DNA of 46,378 nt from NCBI GenBank assembly GCA_022614695.1, contig JAKEIC010000215.1:1-46378 (forward strand). Reading direction: 5' to 3'. Below, piece by piece: positions 1 through 7,595 of the stretch. The stretch is from Planctomycetales bacterium (GTDB lineage Bacteria; Planctomycetota; JAKEIC01). Positions within the stretch are counted from its first letter, which is position 1; each line of letters starts with the position of its first letter. The notes beneath the pieces were generated by a model, which worked only from the letters and a program-made list of their open reading frames with translations, was not told the origin of the DNA and ran no database searches. Position numbers and translations under genes: made by a program.

Positions 1-154
1 GGAAGGTCCCCTCGCGGTAGTGCTTCTCGATGATGGGGACGAGCCGGTCCGAGACCCACTGGCGGACCGAGTCGCGGATCATCCGCTCCTCCTCGGTGAG
101 GAGGGCGGTCACGTCGTAGAAGTCGAGCCCCTTGAACTCGGCGGCGAGGCCCAT
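1..154 (-). CDS. acyl-CoA dehydrogenase family protein, N-terminal fragment
   Basis: Only the first 51 codons lie in the window, read leftwards from ATG at 154; the gene continues beyond base 1. The translated start includes FKGLDFYDVTALL and then TEEERMIRDSVRQWV, the helical N-terminus of acyl-CoA dehydrogenases, most like glutaryl-CoA dehydrogenase. Such enzymes are FAD-dependent and oxidise acyl-CoA to enoyl-CoA in the cytoplasm. The ATG overlaps the TGA stop of the upstream glycosyltransferase by one base (TGATG), which suggests translational coupling even though the two functions look unrelated. The catalytic domain is not visible, so the substrate class is an inference from the N-terminus only. 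Confidence 0.7.
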   Translation of the reverse strand, partial: MGLAAEFKGLDFYDVTALLTEEERMIRDSVRQWVSDRLVPIIEKHYREGTF

Positions 155-984
155 CAGGCCTGTCCTTTCGGGACGGCGGCGCGCTGCAGCTCCCAGAGCT
201 TCACGGCGCGAGCGAACGCGTAGAACCCCGACGCCGTCGCGATCGCGAGCCCGGGGATCCCGTCGAGGAAGCCGAGCTTCAGGAGGTAGCCCTTCACGAA
301 CCGGAACCACGGCCGGACGAGCATCATCCAGAGCCCGGCGCGGCGGCCCTGCTCGTGGAAGGCCTTCGCGGCGAGCGTCGAGAAGTGCTGGACCCGCGCG
401 ATCTGGTGCGCGAAGTCGCGGTAGGGGTGGTGGTCCATCGTGCCGGAGAGGCGCGCGACGGGACCCGAGACCTCCACCCGGTCGTGAGGGTCGGTCCCGC
501 CGAACCGGCCCCGCCGGCGGTCGAAGAGCCGCAGCACCCAGTCGGGGTTCCACTCGCCGTGCCGGATCTCGCGGCCCATGTAGAAGGTCCGGCGGCGGAT
601 CTGGAATCCGGCCGCGTCCCCGCCCCGGGCCAGAGTCTCACGTATCTCGGCGGCCAGTTCCGGAGACACCCGCTCGTCCGCGTCCACCGAGAGGACCCAG
701 TCGTTCGCGCACTTCTCGACCGCGTGGTTCTTCTTGTCCACCTGGCCCTGGTACTCGCGCTGGAAGACCCGGTCGGTGAATCGGCGCGCGATCTCCGCGG
801 TCCGGTCCGTCGAGTGCGAGTCCACGACGACGATCTCGTCGGCGAACTTCACGGACTCGAGGCACGCCTCGAGGTTGCGCTCCTCGTCCTGGACGATGAC
901 GGCGACGGAGAGGCGCGGCCCGGCTCGGGTGGCCGCCGGGGCGCTCGCCGCCGCGGGACCCGTCGTGGGCGCGGGAGAGGTCAC
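154..984 (-). CDS. family 2 glycosyltransferase (WaaE/KdtX-like)
   Basis: This 276-residue GT-A enzyme shows LSVAVIVQDEERNLEACLES (about 25-44), VVVDSHSTDRT (about 52-62) and the acidic metal/nucleotide-sugar motif SVDADERVS with Asp101 and Asp103. The later DPHDRVEV and the C-terminal basic/aromatic stretch (RPWFRFVKGYLLKLG) resemble the lipopolysaccharide-core WaaE/KdtX group, which transfer a sugar to a lipid-linked acceptor at the inner membrane. The start used is GTG at 984, the first start after an in-frame stop. No Shine-Dalgarno sequence is visible, but TAGAAT lies 12 bases upstream. The acceptor sugar cannot be predicted. Confidence 0.85.
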   Translation of the reverse strand: MTSPAPTTGPAAASAPAATRAGPRLSVAVIVQDEERNLEACLESVKFADEIVVVDSHSTDRTAEIARRFTDRVFQREYQGQVDKKNHAVEKCANDWVLSVDADERVSPELAAEIRETLARGGDAAGFQIRRRTFYMGREIRHGEWNPDWVLRLFDRRRGRFGGTDPHDRVEVSGPVARLSGTMDHHPYRDFAHQIARVQHFSTLAAKAFHEQGRRAGLWMMLVRPWFRFVKGYLLKLGFLDGIPGLAIATASGFYAFARAVKLWELQRAAVPKGQA

Positions 985-1078
985 GTCCGCGAGGCAATTC
1001 TAGCCCCGCGGGCGAGCGCGGACAAAGCGGAGCCGGGAGAACCCGGACACCGGCGATCCCGTTGGTAGGACCGGGACA
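985..1078. promoter_or_regulatory. divergent intergenic region
   Basis: This 94-bp gap separates the leftward glycosyltransferase from the rightward gene at 1079 and must hold both promoters. On the minus strand TAGAAT lies 12 bases before GTG 984. On the plus strand TAGGAC lies 7 bases before GTG 1079. Both resemble TANNNT-type -10 elements close to the start codon. No clear -35 hexamer was found. Confidence 0.3.
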
Positions 1079-2512
1079 GTGTCGGCACTTCGCGCCCTCT
1101 CAGTCGCCGGGCTCGCCGCGGCCGCCGGGCTCGCGTGCGCGTGGCTCGCGCCGCCGCCGCCTCGCCTTAAGGCCACGGAGGGCCCAGGAAGCGGGCCAAC
1201 CGGGAGCCCGAGTCCCGCGCCCCCGCCGTTCGCGGATCCCGGGACGGCTCGGGCGGCGGCGGAGGCTCCGTCGGAGCCTTCCCTCGAGGACGGCGCGGCG
1301 CGGGACCCGCTTCCGCCGATCCGGGGCGGGCGCGAGGACACGGATGCGCCGCCCGGCGCCGCCCGGATCTGCTGCTCCCACCTCGAGCCCGCGGAACGCC
1401 TCCACGCGGGGCTCGTCCTCTACCCGCCCGGGGGCGGCGAGGAGGTCCTCGTCGGGTCCTTCACCGGCTCGTCGTACACGAAGGGGGGGCTCGCGCCGGG
1501 TCTCTGGCGCATCCGGCTCGTGCCGAGGCACAGCCCTTGGGTCCCGTGCGAGAGCGACTTCTGGATCGGGGCCGACCGGATCGCCGACGTGGACCTGCGG
1601 CCGGAACGCGGCGAGCCCCTGCGCGGCGTCGTCCTGTACGCGGACGGCGCGCCGGCCGCGGCGGCGACCGTCCGAGCGTCGTATTCGTGGTCACCCCCGT
1701 ACCCCCGGAGCCTCCATGAGCGTCGCTACAGGGAGGGGGGGATCCACGGTTTCGGCGAATCGTCCTCGGGTGGCGACCCGAAGGACTCCCGGTCGGTCTG
1801 GTTCTGGCCCGACAGGGCGTCGCTCTCCGTGGCCACGGACGCCCGCGGCGAGTTCCGGCTCGACGGGCTGCCCCGCGAGGGGGTCTCGATTCGGGTGGAC
1901 TACGAGGGCGCGGGCCTGGACGCCGGAACGGCGCGGCCCGGAGGCACTCCCGTGGAGATCCGCCTGCCCCCGGACCCGCCGTCCCTGACAGTGGCGATCC
2001 GCGAGCCGGCGGACGTCGTCGGGAAGGGGCCGTGGGAAGTGGAGGTCTGGGGGAAGGCATCCGACAGTCCCCGGAGAGCGGAAGCCTCGCCCGCCGCCCG
2101 CTTCCGGAACCTCCCGCCCGGCGACTACGTCGTCCTGGTCCTGCGCCGGGGGCCCCGGTGGGGCCGCCCCGAGTTCCGGGGCCTGGCACGCGTGGAGGTC
2201 CCCCAGGACGGAGGCGCCGAGGTCGTCCTCGAGCCGGACCAGGCCGGCGTCGCGAAGTACTCGACGGTCACGGAGAGGTCGGGCGACCCCATCCGCGGCG
2301 TCGAGGCGCGCGCACTCGTGGCGGGGCTGGCGCTCCCGGAGTACTGGTTCTCGTCGGGAGCCGACGGCGAGTTCTCGTTCGCGCCCAGCGTGGATTTCAA
2401 GCTCCGCCTCTCCATCGAGGGGAGGGTGCCCGTCGAGATCCCGCTACGCCTCGCGCCAGGCGAGATCCGGGACCTCGGCGCGATCCGGATGCGCGCGACG
2501 GGGGCCCGGTAA
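1079..2512 (+). CDS. anchored or secreted protein with carboxypeptidase-regulatory-like domains (paralogue 1)
   Basis: This 477-residue protein has an N-terminal hydrophobic segment (about 3-25) followed by a Pro/Ala/Gly-rich linker, so it is probably exported or membrane-anchored. The rest is beta-sandwich-like: 'ATDARGEFRLDGLPREG' (about 258-274) and 'ARFRNLPPGDYVVLVLRRG' are the usual signatures of carboxypeptidase-regulatory-like/CnaB-like domains. The C-terminus VPVEIPLRLAPGEIRDLG is almost repeated in the next gene. Start GTG 1079 is preceded by TAGGAC at 7 bases; AGGA could equally serve as a ribosome-binding site. No catalytic motif is seen. A structural, adhesion or envelope role is inferred only. 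Confidence 0.6.
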   Translation: MSALRALSVAGLAAAAGLACAWLAPPPPRLKATEGPGSGPTGSPSPAPPPFADPGTARAAAEAPSEPSLEDGAARDPLPPIRGGREDTDAPPGAARICCSHLEPAERLHAGLVLYPPGGGEEVLVGSFTGSSYTKGGLAPGLWRIRLVPRHSPWVPCESDFWIGADRIADVDLRPERGEPLRGVVLYADGAPAAAATVRASYSWSPPYPRSLHERRYREGGIHGFGESSSGGDPKDSRSVWFWPDRASLSVATDARGEFRLDGLPREGVSIRVDYEGAGLDAGTARPGGTPVEIRLPPDPPSLTVAIREPADVVGKGPWEVEVWGKASDSPRRAEASPAARFRNLPPGDYVVLVLRRGPRWGRPEFRGLARVEVPQDGGAEVVLEPDQAGVAKYSTVTERSGDPIRGVEARALVAGLALPEYWFSSGADGEFSFAPSVDFKLRLSIEGRVPVEIPLRLAPGEIRDLGAIRMRATGAR

Positions 2513-2522
2513 GATCCGCCCG

Positions 2523-4178
2523 ATGCGGTGGCTCGTCGGGGCCTCCATCCTGCTCCTCCTCGCGGCCCTGGGGTCCTGGCGCCTCCGGGGAGCGCCCACC
2601 CTCGAGGCCCCGTCCGCCGCGGGAGGCGCTGCGGAGGCGAGGGCCGGGGACCCTCGACAGGTCACCGGCGAGCCGCGTCCTGTGGCTCCGCTCCCCGGGC
2701 CCGAGGCCCCCGTCCTCGCGCCCGGCCGGTCGCCGGAGGCCGTCCCGACCCCGCCCCTCGTCCCCACGGACGCCCCCGCTCGATCCGGTCCCGCCGAGAT
2801 CGCCGGCGTCGTCGTGGACGGCGCGGGGGTCCCGATCGAGGGCGCGCGCGTGGACTGGGTGGAGGAGGGGAAGCAACCCCGCCGGGCTCCGGAAGCGACC
2901 GGGCCCGACGGCCGCTTCCGGGCCGAGTTCCCGCGGCGGAGCGCGAAGGGCGCTGTCGTCGCGACGCACCCCGGCCGGCTCGGCGAGGCCCGCGCGGAGT
3001 GGCCCCTTCCCGGTGGCGCGACGGAGGCGCGGCTCGTCCTCGCCGGCGGGCCGGCCGGGGCGCTCTGCGTCCACGTGCCTTCTCCCCCTCCGAAGGAGCT
3101 GCCTCGCGGGGCCCTCATCCTCACGCCGCTCCTCGAGGGCGGACCGGCCACTCATCACTCATTCGACGGCGCGCTCGCGCACCTCGAGAGGCTCGAGCCG
3201 GGCCGCTGGCACGTCCGCTTCGTGCCGCTCTTCTCGCCATGGCTGCCTCTCGAACACGAGGTCGAGGTCGAGGCCGGGAGGACCGCGGAGCTGGACCTCT
3301 TGCCCGAGCCGGGAGAGGCGCTCGAGGGGAGGGTGCTCGAGGCCGACCGCGCGCCCGCCCCGGGCCTCAAGGTGACCGCGCGGTTGACGTGGACGGCCCC
3401 GGCGCGGACGCCGCGCGCGGGAGGCGCGTCCACCGGCGGCCGATACGGCGGCTCGCGAACCATCGGGAGCAGCTCGTCCACCTCCTACAGCGTCGGGACC
3501 GAGGGGGCCTCGATGTCGGTGACGACCGACGCGGACGGGCGCTTCCGGATCCCGGGGATCCCCCGCGAGGGGGCCGTTCTCGAGGTGGACCAGGAGGGCC
3601 GGCCCTTCGCGGCCGGGACCGTCCGGCCCGGCCCGCCGCTCGAGATCTTGTTGCCGGGCGATCCCCCCGCGCTCAGCGTGAAGCTCCCGCCGCTCCCGGG
3701 GCGGCGTCCCGAGTGGAGCATCGAGGTCTGGGGAGGGGGTCTGAAGCGCCCCCGTTCGGCGCACGCGAAGGCCGAGGGACGATTCCGCGCGCTCGCGGCA
3801 GCGGAGTACGTCGTCCTGGCGGCCGGCAGCCACCCGGACGGGCCGCTCGCCGGGCTCGGGCGAGTCGCGCTCGCCGCGGGAGGCCACGCGGAGCTGGAGA
3901 TCCGGCCCGAGCGCGCGGCGACGGTCACCTACGCGGTCGTGGCCGAGGAGACCGGCATCGCCCTCCGGTCCGCCGAGGAGAGCGTCCGGGTCGGTGCCGT
4001 GGTGATCCGTCAGGACTGGTGGACCTCGCGAGCGGACGGGAAGGTGGAGTTCCCCCCGAACGAGGACTTCGTCCTCCGACTCTCCGCCGATGGGCGCGAC
4101 CCCGTCGAGATTCCCCTCCGCTTGGCGCCCGGCGAGACGAGGGCCCTGGGCGAGATCCGGCTGCGCAGGATCGGCTAG
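2523..4178 (+). CDS. anchored protein with carboxypeptidase-regulatory-like domains (paralogue 2)
   Basis: This 551-residue paralogue of the preceding gene starts 10 bases after its stop. An N-terminal hydrophobic helix (about 3-20) is followed by a low-complexity Ala/Pro linker. Domain one, 'EIAGVVVDGAGVPIEGARVDW', is a textbook carboxypeptidase-regulatory-like opening. A second copy contains TTDADGRFRIPGIPREG, and the tail DPVEIPLRLAPGETRALG parallels paralogue 1. TAAGAT, which contains the previous gene's stop codon, lies 7 bases before ATG 2523. There are no catalytic residues and no cysteine motif. The tandem pair probably arose by duplication, and a role in the envelope is inferred from the export signal alone. 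Confidence 0.6.
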   Translation: MRWLVGASILLLLAALGSWRLRGAPTLEAPSAAGGAAEARAGDPRQVTGEPRPVAPLPGPEAPVLAPGRSPEAVPTPPLVPTDAPARSGPAEIAGVVVDGAGVPIEGARVDWVEEGKQPRRAPEATGPDGRFRAEFPRRSAKGAVVATHPGRLGEARAEWPLPGGATEARLVLAGGPAGALCVHVPSPPPKELPRGALILTPLLEGGPATHHSFDGALAHLERLEPGRWHVRFVPLFSPWLPLEHEVEVEAGRTAELDLLPEPGEALEGRVLEADRAPAPGLKVTARLTWTAPARTPRAGGASTGGRYGGSRTIGSSSSTSYSVGTEGASMSVTTDADGRFRIPGIPREGAVLEVDQEGRPFAAGTVRPGPPLEILLPGDPPALSVKLPPLPGRRPEWSIEVWGGGLKRPRSAHAKAEGRFRALAAAEYVVLAAGSHPDGPLAGLGRVALAAGGHAELEIRPERAATVTYAVVAEETGIALRSAEESVRVGAVVIRQDWWTSRADGKVEFPPNEDFVLRLSADGRDPVEIPLRLAPGETRALGEIRLRRIG

Positions 4179-4189
4179 GATCCTCGGAG

Positions 4190-4552
4190 ATGACCCGCCA
4201 CCGCCTCGCGTGCGCCCTCGGCATGGCCGCGCTCGCGCTGACGCTGCCGTTCAACGCGTTCGTGATCCTGCTCGGGTTCGCGGTGGACGCGACGCGGATC
4301 TCGGCCTATCTCGGTGCGCCGCTCGTGAAGGCGTTCGAGATCGCAGGGGAGTGGGGGAGCGCCGGCGGGCTCGCGTGCGCCGTCGCCGCGATCCTCGTAG
4401 GCCGGCGGGTCCGCGCGCGCTCCCCGTCCGACCCCGACGCGCCCCTCGCGCGGGCCGGGGAGATCCTCGGGAGCGTCGCCCTCCCGATCGCGGGCGCGCT
4501 CCTCGTCGGGGCTCTCCTCTACGAGTTCGGGCCGCCTCCGCCCTCGAGGTAG
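4190..4552 (+). CDS. small integral membrane protein
   Basis: This 120-residue protein has about four hydrophobic segments: residues about 5-30 (LACALGMAALALTLPF and onward), 38-48, 55-72 and 92-113. ATG 4190 is preceded at 8 bases by TAGGAT, which contains the stop codon of the upstream gene, so it probably belongs to the 1079-4552 operon. No family was recognised. Its last 34 bases overlap the end of the convergent desulfhydrase gene tail to tail. The length and lack of conserved motifs make any function a guess. Confidence 0.55.
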   Translation: MTRHRLACALGMAALALTLPFNAFVILLGFAVDATRISAYLGAPLVKAFEIAGEWGSAGGLACAVAAILVGRRVRARSPSDPDAPLARAGEILGSVALPIAGALLVGALLYEFGPPPPSR

Positions 4553-5520
4553 TCCTTCCTCTGGGCCAGGGCGCCGAATGCCCCCCCGGTGTGCAGGAAG
4601 ACCACGGTGCTCCCCTTCGCCACACGGCCCGCGGCGACCTCCCCCGCGAGCCCGGCCAGGGCCTTCCCTGTGTAGACCGGATCCAATAGCAGCCCCTCCT
4701 CTCGGGCGGCGCGGCGGACCCAGGCCATCTCCTCGGGATAGGCGATCCCGTAGCCCGGCCCCTGGTAGCCGTCGGCGAACGTGACGGGCGCGGGCTCCAC
4801 GGGCCAGCCACGCCGCGCCATGTCGGCCGCGATCTGCTGGATCATCCCGCGGAAGTAGGCTCCGTCGTCGCAGACGGGGATCCCCAGGAGCGTCCCGCGG
4901 AAGCCGAGCCACGCGGCGCCCGCGGCGAGACCCGCGCTCGTCCCGCCCGAGCCCGCGGCGTGGACGAGGACGTCCACTCGCTCTCGGGCTTCTGCCGCCT
5001 GCCCGAGGATCTCCTCCAGCCCGCGGACGTAGCCCCACGCTCCCCACGCGTCGCTCCCGCCTTCGAGGATCACGAAGGGCTTCCGACCCTCCCGCCGGGT
5101 CTCCTCCGCCCACCCGGCCATGAGCCGGGCGCGGTCCCGGTACTGCTCCCGCGTGATGAATCGGATCTCCGCCCCGAGCAGCCGGTCGAGGAATAGGTTC
5201 CCGTCCGGGTCCGGCAGGTCGGTCCCCCGCAGGAGGAGCCGCGCCCGGAGCCCCAGACGCGCGCCGACCGCCGCCGTCGCGCGGCAGTGGTTGCTCTGGA
5301 CCCCGCCGCACGTGATCAGGGTGTCGGCGCGCTCGTCGAGCGCGGCCGCGCAGGCGAACTCGAGCTTCCGCACCTTGTTCCCGGTCTCGAGAAGGCCGGT
5401 CAGATCGTCGCGCTTGACGAGGAGCCTCACCCCGAGCGCCGTCGAGAGCCGTGAGGCCTCCTCGAGCGGAGTCGGCAGACGCGCGAGCGGCACGCGCCTG
5501 GGGTAGGGCGGGGAGCCCAC
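4519..5520 (-). CDS. D-cysteine desulfhydrase / ACC deaminase-family PLP enzyme
   Basis: This 333-residue fold-type II PLP enzyme probably converts D-cysteine (or a related amino acid) to pyruvate, sulfide and ammonia in the cytoplasm. The motifs are PTPLEEASRLSTALG at the N-terminus, TGNKVRKLEF with Lys49 as the likely PLP Schiff-base lysine, GGVQSNHCRATAA for phosphate/carboxylate binding, AAGSGGTSAGLAAG for the PLP-phosphate cup, and DPVYTGKALAGL near the C-terminus. GTG 5520 is chosen because it lies 11 bases after the stop of the upstream kinase and TAGGAT sits 8 bases before it; GTG 5493 is an alternative. ACC deaminase cannot be excluded, but the SNH and YTGKA context favours the desulfhydrase. 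It lies at the 3' end of the kinase operon. Confidence 0.85.
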   Translation of the reverse strand: MGSPPYPRRVPLARLPTPLEEASRLSTALGVRLLVKRDDLTGLLETGNKVRKLEFACAAALDERADTLITCGGVQSNHCRATAAVGARLGLRARLLLRGTDLPDPDGNLFLDRLLGAEIRFITREQYRDRARLMAGWAEETRREGRKPFVILEGGSDAWGAWGYVRGLEEILGQAAEARERVDVLVHAAGSGGTSAGLAAGAAWLGFRGTLLGIPVCDDGAYFRGMIQQIAADMARRGWPVEPAPVTFADGYQGPGYGIAYPEEMAWVRRAAREEGLLLDPVYTGKALAGLAGEVAAGRVAKGSTVVFLHTGGAFGALAQRKDYLEGGGGPNS

Positions 5521-5531
5521 GGGCCGCGATC

Positions 5532-7595
5532 CTATCGCGACCCCCCCTCGAGGCGTCTCTGCTCCTCGCAGTCGGCCATCTTCGCCCGGATGTCGTCCGC
5601 GTCTGGGCGATCGGGCGAGAGGCGAAGGACCTCCCGAAACTGCTCGATCGCGTCGGCCCACTCGCGCCGGTAGGCGTGGATTCGGGCGAGGTTGTAGTGC
5701 GGGGAGGGATGGTCGGGCCGGATGCGGATGGCCTCGCGGAAGTCGGCCACCGCGCCCTCCATGTCGCCGAGGTCCCGCCGGACGTTGCCCCGGTTGTAGA
5801 AGGTCTCCCAGTCCCGGGGATTCCCGCGGAGCGCCGCCGTGAAGTCGGCGAGCGCGCCGGCCGAGTCGCCGAAGCTCTCCGCCCGGACGATCCCCCGTCG
5901 CGCGAGGTGTTCGGGATCGCCGGGCTGCAGGCGGAGCGCCTCCGTCAAGTCTTCCAGCGCCCCCCGCGCATTCCCCTGGTCGCGCCGCGCGTCGGCCCGC
6001 ACCTGGAGCGCCTCGACAAAATCCGCCCGGAGCGCGAGCGCCCGGGTGCAGTCGGCCACGGCGCCCGCCGAGTCCCCGAGCGCACGCCGCGCGAGCGCGC
6101 GGTTCCGGAGGTCCTCGGCGCCGCCCGGGACCCGGCCGAACGCCTCGTCGTAGTCCGCCAGTGCGCCGCGGGCATCCCCCCGCTTGAGGCGGGCCGAGCC
6201 CCGGTTCAGCAGGGCCCCCGAGAATCCCGGGTCTCGGGCGAGCGCGGCGCTGAAGTCCTCCTCGGCGCCGGGGAGATCCCCCGCCGCCATGCGCATGATC
6301 CCCCGGTCGTTCAGGCAGTCCGGGTTCTCGCCGCTCGAGCGGACGGCCTCATCCAGGTCGGCGAGCGCGCCGGCCCTGTCCCCGAGGTCGAGACGCGCCT
6401 TCCCGCGACCCCGGAGCGCCTTGGGGTAGCCCGGCTGCAGCCGCAGAGCCTCGTCGAACGCCGCGAGCGCCGCCGCGTGGTCGCCGAGGTCGCGCAGGAT
6501 CACGCCGCGGTTCAGGTGGATCCAAGCAAGCGGGGGGCCCGACTCGAGGGCCGCGGCATACTCGCGGACGGACTTCGCCCGGTCGCCCCGCGGGTCCTGG
6601 TGTTCCGTGTACGCCCGCAGGAGGGCGGCCTCCCAGCCCGGGACGTCGCGCAGGGCTGCCCGCACGGCCGCCCACTCCTGGCGGTAGACCGCCGACGCCC
6701 CCTCGGCCAGGCCGGCGAGGTCGCCGCCCCCGCGCGCGGCCTCGGCGAGCTCCGGCCGCGGATCGGTCGTGTCGCTGCGGAGCAGCCGCTCGAACGCCCG
6801 GTAGAGCGCCGCCGCCGGCCTCTCAGCCGCGCGCGCCGGCACGCGCTCCCACTCGGCCTGCGCGCCCGCGGTATCGCCGACCGCCATGAGGAGGAGCCCT
6901 CGATCGAGCCGCCAGTCGTTGCGCGACGGGTCGGCGGCGAGCGCCTGGCCGAGGAGGTCGGCCGCCTCGCGCGGGTCGGAGGCCCGGAGGACTCGCGCGC
7001 GCGCCGCAAGCCTCTCGGGGACGGACCGCTCATCGTCCGTCGCGGACGGGGCTCCCGTCCGGAGAGCGGGCCGCCGCCAGGCGAGGATGCCCGCCCCGGC
7101 CGCGGTCCCGAGGAGCGCCGCGGCCAAGAGGAAGAGCGCGCCGGCGGGCCGCGCCGGCCGGGCGAGGGGGGGCTCGCCCGCCAGCACGCGGTCCAGGTCG
7201 TCCCGGAGGGCCCCGGCCTCGGGGAAGCGCCTCTCGGCGCGCCCGGCGAGCGCGACGCGGAGCACGAGCTCGAGGCCCCGCGGGACGTCCGGTCGCAGGC
7301 GCCGGATCGGCGCCGCCTCGTGGGTGAGCACGCGGCCGATCAGCGCGGCCGTCGTCTCGCCCTCGAACGGCGTCCTCGCGGCGAGCATCTCGTAGAGGCA
7401 GCACCCGAGGCTCCAGACGTCGGTCGCCGGCGTGAGGGAGGACGTCTCCCCCAGCGCCTGCTCGGGCGACATGTAGGCCGGGGTCCCGAGGGCCTGCCCC
7501 GTGCGGGTGAGCCGGGAGCCGGTGGTCACCGACTTCGCCAGGCCGAAGTCGGTGAGGAACGGGCGGGGGACGACCGCCTCGGTCCGCACGCTCAC
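5532..7595 (-). CDS. N-lobe-less Ser/Thr kinase-like protein with TPR array (half kinase 1)
   Basis: This 687-residue protein begins 15 residues before the DFG motif (Asp16-Phe17-Gly18) and lacks the glycine loop, VAIK lysine, alpha-C glutamate and HRD catalytic loop. It keeps the activation segment (GTPAYMSPEQ, about 37-46), DVWSLGCCLYEML of helix F (about 59-71), and the helix I arginine region. A transmembrane helix (about 151-173) is followed by an array of about ten TPR units of the form GDxAGALADxxEAxRLxP. As encoded it should be catalytically dead and may act as a membrane-tethered scaffold or regulator. GTG 7595 overlaps the TGA of the preceding half kinase (GTGA), so translation is probably coupled. 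No N-lobe is encoded upstream, where the sequence is the neighbour's TPR tail. Confidence 0.75.
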   Translation of the reverse strand: MSVRTEAVVPRPFLTDFGLAKSVTTGSRLTRTGQALGTPAYMSPEQALGETSSLTPATDVWSLGCCLYEMLAARTPFEGETTAALIGRVLTHEAAPIRRLRPDVPRGLELVLRVALAGRAERRFPEAGALRDDLDRVLAGEPPLARPARPAGALFLLAAALLGTAAGAGILAWRRPALRTGAPSATDDERSVPERLAARARVLRASDPREAADLLGQALAADPSRNDWRLDRGLLLMAVGDTAGAQAEWERVPARAAERPAAALYRAFERLLRSDTTDPRPELAEAARGGGDLAGLAEGASAVYRQEWAAVRAALRDVPGWEAALLRAYTEHQDPRGDRAKSVREYAAALESGPPLAWIHLNRGVILRDLGDHAAALAAFDEALRLQPGYPKALRGRGKARLDLGDRAGALADLDEAVRSSGENPDCLNDRGIMRMAAGDLPGAEEDFSAALARDPGFSGALLNRGSARLKRGDARGALADYDEAFGRVPGGAEDLRNRALARRALGDSAGAVADCTRALALRADFVEALQVRADARRDQGNARGALEDLTEALRLQPGDPEHLARRGIVRAESFGDSAGALADFTAALRGNPRDWETFYNRGNVRRDLGDMEGAVADFREAIRIRPDHPSPHYNLARIHAYRREWADAIEQFREVLRLSPDRPDADDIRAKMADCEEQRRLEGGSR

